From assembly GCA_947463125.1 (NCBI GenBank), contig CANHQZ010000022.1:1-33359 (forward strand): a DNA stretch of 33,359 bases, in the 5' to 3' direction. The notes below the pieces were generated by a model that saw only the letters and a list, made by a program, of their open reading frames with translations, ran no database searches and was not told where the DNA came from. Below, piece by piece: positions 1 to 8,046 of this stretch (its first letter is position 1; each line of letters begins with the position of its first letter). Made by a program: the position numbers and the translations under genes. This DNA comes from Flavobacteriales bacterium (GTDB lineage: Bacteria > Bacteroidota > Bacteroidia > NS11-12g > UBA955).

Positions 1-1717
1 CACCATTGGCAGCAACACTTCAGGTGCCATTACCTTAACCGGATATGCCGGTGGTGGCACCGGTAGTGAGGCCATATCATTAAGCAGCAGCAGCACCGTG
101 GGTGGAACCACCCATGGCAGAAATATTTTACTGCAGGGCAACTCATTTTCCATTCCAAGCGCCGCTTCCATTCTTACCACAGGCCAACTGACCATTGAAC
201 CAACCTCCAGTTCGTTTACCAGCGCATTAACCTATCCCATAACCAACTTATCGGTTGCCGGCACAATAACGGGCCTTACCCTTGGAAAATCGACCAATAC
301 CGCAGATATCACGGTTTCTTCTGCCCAGACCGTAGCAGGCCCGATTTCTCTTTATGGCGGTACACTTACCTTAAACGAAAACCTGGCATCCTCTTCCGGC
401 GGCAACATCAGCCTGTATGGCAACACCCTCTCTTTTGCTTCAGGCAAAACCGTGAGTTCTACCGGTGAGCTGCTTGTTGCTCCGCAGGCGGTGAGCACAA
501 CCGTTGGCCTGGCCGGCGCTACCGGCACCCTTCAGGTTACCTCCACACACCTCAGCACCAACTTCGCCAATGGGTTTTCCAACATTACCATCGGCAGCGA
601 CGCACAAACCGGCAACATTGCCTCCAACGCCTTTACCCTGCAGGATAATATTACCTTCAAAACCACAGGAACCCTATCCCTGGGAGGTAACATTACCCTC
701 GGCACCAACAACGCCACCCTGGGCAGTGCGCTCAGCATGGGCACCGGAACAAACTATTTCCAGACCAACAGTACAGGCGTGCTCAAACGCAGTGTGGGCA
801 ATGCCGGAACTTTTGCCTTCCCTGTGGGAAATAGCGCCTACAACCCTGTAAGCATCACCAACAATACCGGCAGTTCGGACGAGTTTAACCTGCGCGTGCT
901 GGATGAGGTATACCGTGATGGAACATCCGGTTCCGTGCTTACTTCGCCACGTGTAAAACGCACCTGGCTGATAGGCAAAATCAATGCCAACGCAGGAAGC
1001 GGCATCAACTTTGTGTTTAACTGGAACACTGGTGAAAGCACATCGGGTCTAAACAGTCCGCGGCTTTATCACTACAATGGAACGGAGTGGGACAAGCAAA
1101 TCGGAACGACCTCTTCTACATCCTCGTCGCTCACATACACCGGCTATACAGGCACCTTCTCTCCCTTCACCATTGGCGATGATGTGGTATTGTTGCCTGT
1201 AAACTGGCTGAGTTTTGATTGTGGCAAGCAAAACGCACAGGGGACTGAGCTAAACTGGAGCACCGCTTCCGAGCAAAACAGCAGTCATTTCATAGTGGAA
1301 CGAAGCAATAACGGTCAGGTATTTGAGCCCATCGGCACTGTCCCTGCCGCAGGCTACAGCCACAATATCCGCAAGTACAGCTTCACAGACCCGAGCCCGC
1401 TGAAAAACAGGGCTTATTACCGCATTGCAATGGAAGAGATTAACGGACACCGCGAATACACTTCACCTTGCATGAAGAACGGCAATCAGGAGGGTGAAAA
1501 CACCCCTGTGAAGGTATATCCCAATCCCTCCAAAGGAACAGTGAACATACTTACTACGGAAGGCGGAACGTATCAGATTTCAGACATGGCAGGTCGCCTG
1601 ATCAGATTCGGAAAACTGGATAACCATACCAAAGTTGATGTGCTTAAGCCGGGGGTTTATTCTCTTACTATACAATCGGGAGATAATCGATATACCCAAA
1701 AACTGGTGGTAGAGTAA
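1..1717 (+). CDS. T9SS-exported surface protein, 3' part (partial)
   Basis: The reading frame is already open at base 2, so the gene starts left of the window; about 571 C-terminal residues are visible. The first ~250 residues are low-complexity Thr/Ser/Gly/Asn repeats with alternating hydrophobics, like the beta-solenoid stalks of Bacteroidota adhesins. A conserved segment follows, around the FAFPVGNSAYNP motif and TWLIGK, which recurs in Bacteroidota secreted proteins. Next comes a domain beginning VNWLSFDCGKQ that is typical just before the sorting signal. The last ~75 residues, starting VKVYPNPSKGTVNI, form a type A T9SS C-terminal sorting domain. I infer export by T9SS and cell-surface attachment or release. 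Ligand and function are not visible. The gene stands alone and is followed by a strong terminator. Confidence 0.88.
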   Translation, partial: TIGSNTSGAITLTGYAGGGTGSEAISLSSSSTVGGTTHGRNILLQGNSFSIPSAASILTTGQLTIEPTSSSFTSALTYPITNLSVAGTITGLTLGKSTNTADITVSSAQTVAGPISLYGGTLTLNENLASSSGGNISLYGNTLSFASGKTVSSTGELLVAPQAVSTTVGLAGATGTLQVTSTHLSTNFANGFSNITIGSDAQTGNIASNAFTLQDNITFKTTGTLSLGGNITLGTNNATLGSALSMGTGTNYFQTNSTGVLKRSVGNAGTFAFPVGNSAYNPVSITNNTGSSDEFNLRVLDEVYRDGTSGSVLTSPRVKRTWLIGKINANAGSGINFVFNWNTGESTSGLNSPRLYHYNGTEWDKQIGTTSSTSSSLTYTGYTGTFSPFTIGDDVVLLPVNWLSFDCGKQNAQGTELNWSTASEQNSSHFIVERSNNGQVFEPIGTVPAAGYSHNIRKYSFTDPSPLKNRAYYRIAMEEINGHREYTSPCMKNGNQEGENTPVKVYPNPSKGTVNILTTEGGTYQISDMAGRLIRFGKLDNHTKVDVLKPGVYSLTIQSGDNRYTQKLVVE

Positions 1718-1806
1718 CAAGGGTAAAAAGTTGCTTATTACACCCTTAAAATAAAAGTGATTTGTAAGTATAAACTTATGTAATTCTTTGAATTAACCTT
1801 TAAAAT

Positions 1807-1835
1807 GCACCCTAAACGGTTTAGGGTGCTTTTTT
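1807..1835 (+). terminator. Rho-independent terminator of the T9SS surface protein gene
   Basis: A perfect 10-bp stem (GCACCCTAAA / TTTAGGGTGC) with a 3-nt loop is followed directly by six T residues. It lies 90 nt after the stop codon of the plus-strand gene. Confidence 0.9.
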
Positions 1836-1891
1836 GTAACGGGTTTGATCCTTTTGTTAAGTCAATTGTCGCCCTAAGCTTGTAAAGTAAA

Positions 1892-1949
1892 TGTCATGCG
1901 GAGCTTGTCGAAGCATGGCCTTGACCCATTCGACAAGCTCAGGGTGACA
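1892..1949. repeat. REP-like imperfect inverted repeat
   Basis: Two 21-nt arms (1892-1912 and 1929-1949) match at 18 of 21 positions as reverse complements, around the core GAGCTTGTCGAA / TTCGACAAGCTC, with a 16-nt loop. It lies between two converging genes with no T-run, so it is not an ordinary terminator. Palindromes with this GAGCTTGTCGAA core are, as I recall, dispersed in many Bacteroidota genomes, often between converging genes. Confidence 0.7.
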
Positions 1950-1979
1950 AGGCCTTTTAATCCGCACAGTTCACGATAA

Positions 1980-2933
1980 TTACCCCACAAACAGCCACAC
2001 CGTGAGGGCATAGACCACAACCATTAGCAGGATGGTAAGGCTAAGGTTTTTTAATTCCGCATTCCACGGCATTCGTGCCTCGGGAGTGGTAGGGGCATCA
2101 TGAGAATTCAACTCGGATACACGACCTACATGGCGTGTAAACGATAATATTACCGGAGCATACACCAGCATTAACAGCATGGGCTCTGTGAGGTTGGGTC
2201 GAATTTGCAGGCTGCCCTCTTCGCTGAGAAAACTGGTGAAAACAAACAAAAATCCCAATAAAATTACTGCCCTGTGGTACATAAGCGATAAACGCCGGCC
2301 AAGCCGCAAGGCCAGCGTGCGTTTGCCCGCAAGCTGGTCGGTTTGTGTGTCGCGCATATTATTGACGTTTAGCACTGCCGCACTCAACAATCCCATGCCT
2401 ATGGCGGCCAGCCAGATTTGGGGCATGACTTTGCCGGCCATGAGGTAAAAAGAGCCACTAACCGCTACAGGACCAAAAAAAACAAACACAACGGCATCAC
2501 CCAGTCCTGAATAACCAAAAGCGCGTTTGCCCATGGTATAACCCAGCGCCGCCAGGATGCCTAAAATGCCGAGGACAAGAAAAAATCCGAAAGACTGCAT
2601 ATTGGGCAATGTGAGGTACAGCAATGCCAACCCCAAACCCAGTGAAAGCAAGGCGTTGATGATAATCGCCGTTTTCATTTGCGCCGGATGAATACTTCCT
2701 GATACCAGGGCGCGGTCGGTGCGGTTGGCTGCGCGGTCGGTGCCTTTGGTAAAATCACCGTAGTCATTGGCCAGGTTGCTGAGAATTTGCAAACTCACTG
2801 CGGTAAGTGCAGCGAGAAAAAAGACCACGCCGTTCCATTTGCTGTGCATGGCGGCCAGTGAAGCCCCCAGGCCAATGCCGCTCACCGCAAGGGGCAGGGT
2901 TTTCAGCCTAAATGCTCGTATCCAGGATTTCAT
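1980..2933 (-). CDS. menA: 1,4-dihydroxy-2-naphthoate polyprenyltransferase (MenA)
   Basis: A UbiA-superfamily integral membrane prenyltransferase of 317 residues, a normal length for MenA. The first Asp-rich motif is NDYGDFTKGTD (about residues 56-66), followed by RTDRALVSG. The second is NNMRDTQTDQLAGKRTLALR (about 192-211). Both bind the polyprenyl diphosphate through magnesium. Eight or nine hydrophobic segments are visible. It prenylates dihydroxynaphthoate to demethylmenaquinone, which fits a menaquinone-respiring bacterium. The ATG start lies 6 nt after the stop of the upstream SDR, so the two are probably cotranscribed from the promoter at 3721-3728. No other men gene is nearby. Confidence 0.93.
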   Translation of the reverse strand: MKSWIRAFRLKTLPLAVSGIGLGASLAAMHSKWNGVVFFLAALTAVSLQILSNLANDYGDFTKGTDRAANRTDRALVSGSIHPAQMKTAIIINALLSLGLGLALLYLTLPNMQSFGFFLVLGILGILAALGYTMGKRAFGYSGLGDAVVFVFFGPVAVSGSFYLMAGKVMPQIWLAAIGMGLLSAAVLNVNNMRDTQTDQLAGKRTLALRLGRRLSLMYHRAVILLGFLFVFTSFLSEEGSLQIRPNLTEPMLLMLVYAPVILSFTRHVGRVSELNSHDAPTTPEARMPWNAELKNLSLTILLMVVVYALTVWLFVG

Positions 2934-2939
2934 AAGGGA

Positions 2940-3716
2940 TTACAGACAGGCCGTACGACCGCCGTCTACTACAAGATTGGTACCGTTGATATAAGCGGCT
3001 TTATCCGAGGCCAGAAAACAAATAGCATAAGCGGTTTCCTGAGGTTTGGCGAAGCGACCTGCCGGAATTTCGTGGAGCATTTCTGCCCTAACAGCATCTA
3101 TTTCTGTACCGGTTTTGACGCTTTTGTTTTCGATGATACTGCTGAGGCGCTCGGTTTCAGTAGCTCCTGGCAGCACGTTATTGACGGTTATTCCAAAGGC
3201 TCCGAGTTCATTTGCAAGGGTTTTGGACCAGTTGCCAACGGCACCGCGGATGGTGTTGCTCACGCCCAGGTTGGGCAGAGGCACTTTCACACTGGTACTG
3301 ATAACATTGATGATGCGTCCGTATCCGGCGGCTTTCATGCCGGGTAAAAAGGCCTGCACCAAATTGTGATTATTGAGCAGGTGGTTTTGAAATGCCTCCA
3401 GAAAGGCAGAAGCTTCAGCGGCGTGCGCAGGCCCTGCGGGCGGGCCTCCCGTGTTGTTTACCAGAATATGAACGGTTTGTGCCGAAGCAATACGGGCTGC
3501 GGTTTCGGCCACCTGTGCATTGTTGCTGAAATCGGCTATCGCATAGCTGTGACCGCTTCCGGGCAGTTCTGCCAGGGTTTGTTTCAGTTTTTCCTCGTTT
3601 CGGGCGAGCAAAATGACGGTGGCTCCCGAGGCCGCCAGTTCCATGGCTGCCGCTTTCCCGATGCCTGCCGTACTTCCACACACCACGGCGGTTTTGCCTT
3701 TGATGTCAATAATCAT
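2940..3716 (-). CDS. Atypical SDR-family oxidoreductase lacking the canonical Tyr/Lys
   Basis: A 258-residue Rossmann protein. The cofactor loop GSTAGIGK (about 14-21) replaces TGxxxGIG, and NNTGGPPAG replaces NNAG. The catalytic Ser is present in INVIST, but the YxxxK position reads SNTIR (in GVSNTIRGAVGNWSKTLA), so both Tyr and Lys are missing. The LPGATETERL and VDGG segments are typical of the FabG-like subgroup that is known to depart from the catalytic tetrad. The fold is certain; redox activity and substrate are not. The ATG at 3716 is 4 nt downstream of a perfect -7 element. menA follows at 6 nt. Confidence 0.85.
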   Translation of the reverse strand: MIIDIKGKTAVVCGSTAGIGKAAAMELAASGATVILLARNEEKLKQTLAELPGSGHSYAIADFSNNAQVAETAARIASAQTVHILVNNTGGPPAGPAHAAEASAFLEAFQNHLLNNHNLVQAFLPGMKAAGYGRIINVISTSVKVPLPNLGVSNTIRGAVGNWSKTLANELGAFGITVNNVLPGATETERLSSIIENKSVKTGTEIDAVRAEMLHEIPAGRFAKPQETAYAICFLASDKAAYINGTNLVVDGGRTACL

Positions 3717-3720
3717 ATCG

Positions 3721-3728
3721 CAAAGTTA
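3721..3728 (-). promoter_or_regulatory. -7 promoter element of the SDR-menA operon
   Basis: TAACTTTG on the minus strand matches the Bacteroidota consensus TAnnTTTG. Only 4 nt separate it from the ATG at 3716, so transcription should start at or next to the start codon. Confidence 0.7.
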
Positions 3729-3785
3729 GGGGATGAAAACGGGTTGACTGCACGAAAGTGTTTTGCAGTGCCCTGAAAACCGGCC

Positions 3786-4487
3786 TTACCTGCCATGTTG
3801 CACTGCATAAATTGCAGATACGGCCATACAAGCGGTTTCCGTTCGCAAAACCGCGGGTCCCAGCGATAAAAACGTAAACCCTTCAGCCACTGCCTGTTCT
3901 GCTTCTTTACGGGTAAAATCTCCTTCGGGGCCTATCAGCACAAGACAGTCATTTTTAAGGCATTCAGCGCCGGCCATGCCGGAACCGGCTGTTTCACTGC
4001 AGTAGCAAATAAAACGGTGTCCGGATTTTACCGACATCATATCGGCAAATGTTGCCATGCCAATCATAGGCAGCCGGTATCCGTGTGACTGCTTTAATGC
4101 GGCAATGGCAATTTTTTGAAGCCTGTCAAGGTTTACCCTGCGCTTTTCTGCATTGCCGGTATTCAGCAACCACAGTTGTTTTACCCCCAGTTCCGTGCAT
4201 TTTTCAACCAGCCATTCCAGCCGGTCGGTGTTTTTTATAAGCCCCACCCCCAGCGAGAGTTCCCCCGGGTTTTTCTCTGTTTCCTGCTGAAAAATGCTGG
4301 CAGTAAAGCTGTTTTTTTTGATGCCATCAATCCGGCCAAGGTATCGCTGACCAAGACCATCGGTAAAATGGATGGTATCCCCTTCTTTGTATCGTAGGGT
4401 GTGAATGGCATGACGGGTTTCGTTCTCGTCAAAAACAGCCTGCTGATTGTGAATTTCCTGCGTAAAAAAAGAAAAATGCCCCGGCAT
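3786..4487 (-). CDS. rsmE: 16S rRNA (uracil-1498-N3)-methyltransferase (RsmE)
   Basis: A SPOUT-class methyltransferase. The N-terminal PUA-like part contains ETRHAIHTLRYKEGD. The SAM-binding trefoil knot is at the C-terminus: LIGPEGDFTRKEAEQA, then FTFLSLGPAVLRTETA. It methylates N3 of U1498 in 16S rRNA. Starting at ATG 4487 gives 233 residues beginning MPGHFSFF, which fits the family. An in-frame ATG at 4520 would add 11 residues that resemble nothing in the family, but a near-consensus -7 element (4529-4536, 7 of 8) sits 8 nt before it, so that start stays possible. It is divergent from era. Confidence 0.9.
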   Translation of the reverse strand: MPGHFSFFTQEIHNQQAVFDENETRHAIHTLRYKEGDTIHFTDGLGQRYLGRIDGIKKNSFTASIFQQETEKNPGELSLGVGLIKNTDRLEWLVEKCTELGVKQLWLLNTGNAEKRRVNLDRLQKIAIAALKQSHGYRLPMIGMATFADMMSVKSGHRFICYCSETAGSGMAGAECLKNDCLVLIGPEGDFTRKEAEQAVAEGFTFLSLGPAVLRTETACMAVSAIYAVQHGR

Positions 4488-4524
4488 GGTCCGCAAGATA
4501 AAGCAGCGCAGGGAATTCATGATT

Positions 4525-4557
4525 AACCCAAATACAAATGCCCTCCTGTATTGGGTT
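4525..4557. repeat. Inverted repeat between rsmE and era
   Basis: AACCCAAATAC (4525-4535) pairs with GTATTGGGTT (4548-4557) with one bulged A and a 12-nt loop. It covers the putative rsmE -7 element and lies 35 nt before the era promoter. It could be an operator or an RNA hairpin; it lacks a terminator T-run. Confidence 0.4.
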
Positions 4558-4591
4558 TGTAAGTTTCCTCTTAAACGGGCTTGTTATTGAT

Positions 4592-4599
4592 TACCTTTG
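4592..4599 (+). promoter_or_regulatory. -7 promoter element of era
   Basis: TACCTTTG matches TAnnTTTG exactly and ends 13 nt before the era ATG at 4613. No convincing -33 box was found. Confidence 0.65.
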
Positions 4600-4612
4600 A
4601 AGCAAAATAACA

Positions 4613-5497
4613 ATGGCGTTTAAAGCGGGTTTTGTCAGCATCATAGGGATGCCCAATGCGGGTAAAAGCACGCTTTACAATGCGCTGATGGGAGAAAAAC
4701 TGGCTATTGTAAACCCCAAAGCACAAACCACACGCCACCGCATTCTGGGAATTAAAACCGGAGAAAATGCGCAGGTGATTTATTCAGACACCCCGGGTAT
4801 TTTGCGCAAAGCCAGCTACAAAATGCACGAAAAGATGATGGCTGCCGTGCACGAATCCATGGACGACAGCGATGTGCTGATTCTCCTGCTGGATGTGCGC
4901 GCTACAGAAATTCCCGAGGAACTGAAACTCAGGTATGAAAAGTCTTCGGCCAAAAAAATCGTGGCTATCAATAAAATAGATACGGTAAAACAGGATCAGC
5001 TGGAAGCGGTAATGGTAAAGGTTGCCGAAACTTTCAAGGCTGATACTTTCTTATTGCTGTCTGCGCTCAATAACTTTCAATTAGACAAGCTGGAAGCAGA
5101 GGTTATTTCTTTTCTGCCCGAGCACCCTGCTTATTTCCCTGAAGACCAGATTACAGATCGCTCTGAACGGTTTTTTGTAAATGAAATTATCCGCAACCAT
5201 GCGCTAAAACTATACCAGGATGAGGTTCCCTACAGCCTGGAAGTAACCACCTTGTTTTTCAAGGAAGAAGAAAAAATTATTCGCCTGTCCTGTGAACTGG
5301 TGGTAGAGCGTGACAGCCAAAAACGCATCGTCATCGGAAACAAAGGGGAAGCCATTAAAAGGCTGGGAACCAACGCCAGAAAAGACCTGGAAGCGTTTTT
5401 CGGAAAACATATTTTTGTGGAACTGTTTGTGAAAGTGCGGGAAGACTGGCGAAACAGCAAAAACATGCTGAAGCAGTTCGGTTACGACACGGATTAA
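4613..5497 (+). CDS. era: GTPase Era
   Basis: 294 residues, the usual Era length. The G1 loop GMPNAGKS is at 12-19, the switch segment KAQTTRHR at 36-43, G3 DTPG at 59-62 and G4 NKID at 120-123. The C-terminal KH domain carries VIGNKGEAIKRLG at about 240-253, followed by FVELFVKVREDWR. Era binds the 3' end of 16S rRNA and assists 30S maturation. Its neighbours include other ribosome or translation factors (rsmE, nusB). It is the first gene of a plus-strand run and has its own promoter; a second promoter precedes nusB. Confidence 0.97.
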   Translation: MAFKAGFVSIIGMPNAGKSTLYNALMGEKLAIVNPKAQTTRHRILGIKTGENAQVIYSDTPGILRKASYKMHEKMMAAVHESMDDSDVLILLLDVRATEIPEELKLRYEKSSAKKIVAINKIDTVKQDQLEAVMVKVAETFKADTFLLLSALNNFQLDKLEAEVISFLPEHPAYFPEDQITDRSERFFVNEIIRNHALKLYQDEVPYSLEVTTLFFKEEEKIIRLSCELVVERDSQKRIVIGNKGEAIKRLGTNARKDLEAFFGKHIFVELFVKVREDWRNSKNMLKQFGYDTD

Positions 5498-5540
5498 ACG
5501 CCAGTACTTCTGTTATTTAGGCTATCCGGCTGCTTTGTTG

Positions 5541-5548
5541 TATCTTTG
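5541..5548 (+). promoter_or_regulatory. -7 promoter element of nusB
   Basis: TATCTTTG matches TAnnTTTG and ends 12 nt before the ATG at 5561. An upstream in-frame ATG at 5546 overlaps this element and so should not be in the transcript, which decides the start. Confidence 0.7.
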
Positions 5549-5560
5549 CAGCATCGTTCT

Positions 5561-6496
5561 ATGATTTCACGGAGGTTGGTAAGGATAAAAGCGCTGCAGT
5601 CACTGTACGCGGCGCAGCAGGGTGGCGATTCCGCCAAAACACAATGCAGACAAGGTCTGCAAACTTCTTTGCTTGCAACCTATGATGTGTATGTCTTTCT
5701 GCTTGAGCTTCCTCATTACCTAAACGAATATCTGCTGAGTGAGCGGGAGATAGAAATCAAAAAATTCTACCCTGATAAAGAAAAAATCCGCCGCCTTGGT
5801 CTGCTGAATAACAATTCACTGGCTAAATCTATATACGACAAAACCCTTAACCACAAACGACGTCATTTCACAGCCAACTGGTCAGAGTACGGTGAGTCGT
5901 TTCCCGCCATAACCGATTGGCTTTTTCAACAGGAGTTTACCACCGATTACTGCATTTTCGACGCTCCGGATTCCGGGCAGCAACTGGCTTTTTTACAGGA
6001 ATTTTACCGCTATCTGCTGGGAGAATGCGAGCCATTTTATTTCCTGATGCAGGAGGTTTACGGTGCCTGGGACGATGACGAAAACACACTGGAACGAGAA
6101 CTGGAAAAAACCCTTTCTTCCCAGCCCGAGCATATTGCGCTTGGTACGCCTTATGCGAAAGACGATGATGAGGTTAAAATGGCATTGTTGCTGTTTGATC
6201 TGGTTATGGCCAACAGCGATAAATATGAGGAATACATCAGCAGCGTAACCGAAAACTGGGATCCGGGCCGTATTGCCATTATAGACCTGCTATGCCTTAA
6301 GCTGGCTTTGGCTGAATTTACCTCATTCCCCCACATTCCGCTAAAAGTTACCATCAACGAATACCTGGATGTGGTTCGCGAGTACAGCACCCCCAATAGC
6401 GGGCGCTTCCTGAACGGCGTGCTGGATAAACTCCGTGTTTCTCTTGTTGATAGTGGTGTTATTGTGAAGTCGGGCAGGGGTTTGCGGGACAAATAA
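5561..6496 (+). CDS. nusB: Transcription antitermination factor NusB (long Bacteroidota form)
   Basis: 311 residues from the chosen start. It opens with MISRRLVRIKALQSLYAAQQ, the NusB RNA-binding helix (RxxAxQxLYA). The C-terminal half (about 205-305) carries the NusB fold: RIAIIDLLCLKLALAEF, then PLKVTINEYLDVVREYSTPNSGRFLNGVLDKL. Bacteroidota NusB proteins are about twice the length of the E. coli one because of a central helical insertion, seen here around 45-190. NusB binds boxA with NusE (S10) in rRNA antitermination. The start at 5561 is preferred because the -7 element covers the earlier ATG. Confidence 0.93.
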   Translation: MISRRLVRIKALQSLYAAQQGGDSAKTQCRQGLQTSLLATYDVYVFLLELPHYLNEYLLSEREIEIKKFYPDKEKIRRLGLLNNNSLAKSIYDKTLNHKRRHFTANWSEYGESFPAITDWLFQQEFTTDYCIFDAPDSGQQLAFLQEFYRYLLGECEPFYFLMQEVYGAWDDDENTLERELEKTLSSQPEHIALGTPYAKDDDEVKMALLLFDLVMANSDKYEEYISSVTENWDPGRIAIIDLLCLKLALAEFTSFPHIPLKVTINEYLDVVREYSTPNSGRFLNGVLDKLRVSLVDSGVIVKSGRGLRDK

Positions 6497-6536
6497 CGGC
6501 TGCGCATCAAATCATTTTCACGAAACATAAACGTAG

Positions 6537-6544
6537 TATATTTG
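6537..6544 (+). promoter_or_regulatory. -7 promoter element of the DUF1573-yajC-coaE operon
   Basis: TATATTTG matches TAnnTTTG and ends 4 nt before the ATG at 6549, predicting a leaderless mRNA. Confidence 0.7.
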
Positions 6545-6548
6545 CAAT

Positions 6549-7058
6549 ATGCACCACCGATTTTCCATATTATTTGCCCTTGTGACAATGGGTCTGACAG
6601 CTTCCTGCGGTAATGGTAACTCAGGCTTATCTGCTGATAAAATCGAAAACGATGCAACTGCAGACAACCCAAAACCTGAGAACAACGGCCCAAAAGGAAC
6701 TCCACTCTTCACGGACACCGTTTACAACTTCAACAAAGTAACTTCAGGGATGCAGGTACAGCACCGCTATAAATTTAAAAATATCGGCAAAGGCGATTTG
6801 CTTATCCGCAACTGCCAGGCAGCCTGCGGGTGCACAACACCGGGATGGACCAAAGACGTTATCAAACCCGGGCAGGAAGGTTATGTAGATGCCACGTTCA
6901 ATTCAACCGGACGCGGCTCCAAGGAAGGCTTGGAAAACGAAAAGACCATTACCGTGGATTTTGAAAACTCAACCATAGAAACCATTGTGCTCAAGTTTAA
7001 GGCAACGGTGTTTTCTACCCCTGAGGAAAACGAAGAATACGAACAAAACAATCATTGA
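6549..7058 (+). CDS. DUF1573 lipoprotein
   Basis: 169 residues. The signal peptide ends in a lipobox, LTASC, with Cys20 as the lipidated residue. A Ser/Asn/Asp-rich linker follows. The DUF1573 domain spans about 55-160: FNKVTSGMQVQHRYKFKNIGKG, then NCQAACGCTTPGW and ATFNSTGRGSKEG. This is an Ig-like beta sandwich of the ASH/PapD type, common in Bacteroidota and of unknown function. yajC starts 5 nt after its stop, so it is probably cotranscribed with yajC and coaE. I infer an envelope-located binding or scaffold protein. Confidence 0.9.
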   Translation: MHHRFSILFALVTMGLTASCGNGNSGLSADKIENDATADNPKPENNGPKGTPLFTDTVYNFNKVTSGMQVQHRYKFKNIGKGDLLIRNCQAACGCTTPGWTKDVIKPGQEGYVDATFNSTGRGSKEGLENEKTITVDFENSTIETIVLKFKATVFSTPEENEEYEQNNH

Positions 7059-7063
7059 TAAAT

Positions 7064-7384
7064 ATGCTATTATCCCTGTTACAAACCCCCGTCGCGGGCC
7101 AATCCGGTGGCATGAGCCAGTTTTTGCCCATGCTTTTAATTATGGTCGTGTTTTTCTTTTTCATGATATGGCCGCAAATGCGCAAGCAGAAAAAAGCCAA
7201 GGCATATCTCGCTGAATTGAAAAAAGGAGACCATGTGGTAACCACCGGTGGTTTTCATGCCAAAATTGCACAGATTACCGACACACACTTTATCCTTGAA
7301 CTGGAAGAGGGTAAAATAAAGGCGGAAAAAGCGGCAGTGAGCATGGACATGACCATGGCTGCCTACCCAAAGCCCAAGGCCTGA
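7064..7384 (+). CDS. yajC: Sec translocon accessory subunit YajC
   Basis: 106 residues from ATG 7064; an in-frame TTG at 7055 is less likely. One transmembrane helix (about 19-38, FLPMLLIMVVFFFFMIWP) is followed by the signature RKQKKAKAYLAELKKGDHVVTTGGFHAKI. This arrangement (short N-terminal part, single helix, cytoplasmic basic domain) defines YajC, which joins SecD/SecF on the Sec translocon. In many Bacteroidota nusB, yajC and coaE are clustered, as here. The YbbR-like gene often found between yajC and coaE in relatives is absent. Confidence 0.95.
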   Translation: MLLSLLQTPVAGQSGGMSQFLPMLLIMVVFFFFMIWPQMRKQKKAKAYLAELKKGDHVVTTGGFHAKIAQITDTHFILELEEGKIKAEKAAVSMDMTMAAYPKPKA

Positions 7385-7391
7385 TGCTGTG

Positions 7392-8000
7392 ATGCGCGTT
7401 GGCATCACCGGCGGAATTGGAAGTGGTAAAACCACTGTTTGCCGTGTGTTTGAAACACTGGGTATACCCGTGTATTATGCCGATGCAGAAGCAAAGCGAC
7501 TCTATTCCGAGAACAAAGACCTGCAGGCTGCTCTGCTGAATGCCTATGGACCGGAAGTGCTTCAAAATGGAGAAGTTAATAAAGTTTTTTTACGATCTCT
7601 GGTTTTTGGGAAACCGGAAGCTGCCCGTAAACTGAACAGCCTGGTGCACCCTTTCGTATTCGAGCATTACGAACAATGGTGCCTTGCAAATAAAAACAAG
7701 CCTTATACCATTAAAGAGGCCGCTATCCTTTTTGAAAGCGGCAGCTACAAACGGATTCACCGTGTTATTGGTGTGGTTGCTCCGGAGGCGCTACGTATTC
7801 AAAGGGCAATGAACCGCGATCACTGCTCACGCGAAGACGTTTTGCAACGCATGCAAAAGCAGCTTCCGCAGGATGAACTGGCAAAAAAATGTCAGTACCT
7901 CATACACAATGATGAAGGCCAAAGTATTATTGAACAGGTGCGAGACCTGCACCGTAAATTGCTGGAAGAATCAACACTTGATTGGCCATACTTGACATAA
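7392..8000 (+). CDS. coaE: Dephospho-CoA kinase (CoaE)
   Basis: 202 residues from ATG 7392; a GTG directly before it (7389) is in frame but unlikely. The P-loop GGIGSGKT is at residues 7-14, the substrate segment YYADAEAKRLY follows at about 31, and LVHPFVFEHYEQW matches the CoA-binding region. KEAAILFESGSYK and AMNRDHCSREDVLQRMQKQ (the lid) complete the family pattern. It phosphorylates the 3' hydroxyl of dephospho-CoA, the last step of CoA synthesis. It starts 7 nt after the yajC stop and ends at a shared terminator. Confidence 0.96.
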   Translation: MRVGITGGIGSGKTTVCRVFETLGIPVYYADAEAKRLYSENKDLQAALLNAYGPEVLQNGEVNKVFLRSLVFGKPEAARKLNSLVHPFVFEHYEQWCLANKNKPYTIKEAAILFESGSYKRIHRVIGVVAPEALRIQRAMNRDHCSREDVLQRMQKQLPQDELAKKCQYLIHNDEGQSIIEQVRDLHRKLLEESTLDWPYLT

Positions 8001-8027
8001 AAAAACCCGCTTATCGCGGGTTTTTTT
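8001..8027. terminator. Bidirectional terminator between coaE and a lipoprotein gene
   Basis: CCCGC / GCGGG stem (8006-8010 and 8016-8020) with a 5-nt loop, flanked by five A on the left and seven T on the right. It can therefore end transcription from both sides. It overlaps the end of coaE by a few bases and serves the converging gene at 8047. Confidence 0.88.
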
Positions 8028-8046
8028 ACAACATTATATTTGTCTT

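Noticed and set aside
948-953. CACGTG core inside the T9SS surface gene
   Set aside because: Flanks match parS at only 10 of 16 positions.
5546-5560. ATG at 5546 as start of nusB
   Set aside because: It overlaps the -7 element and would precede the transcript.
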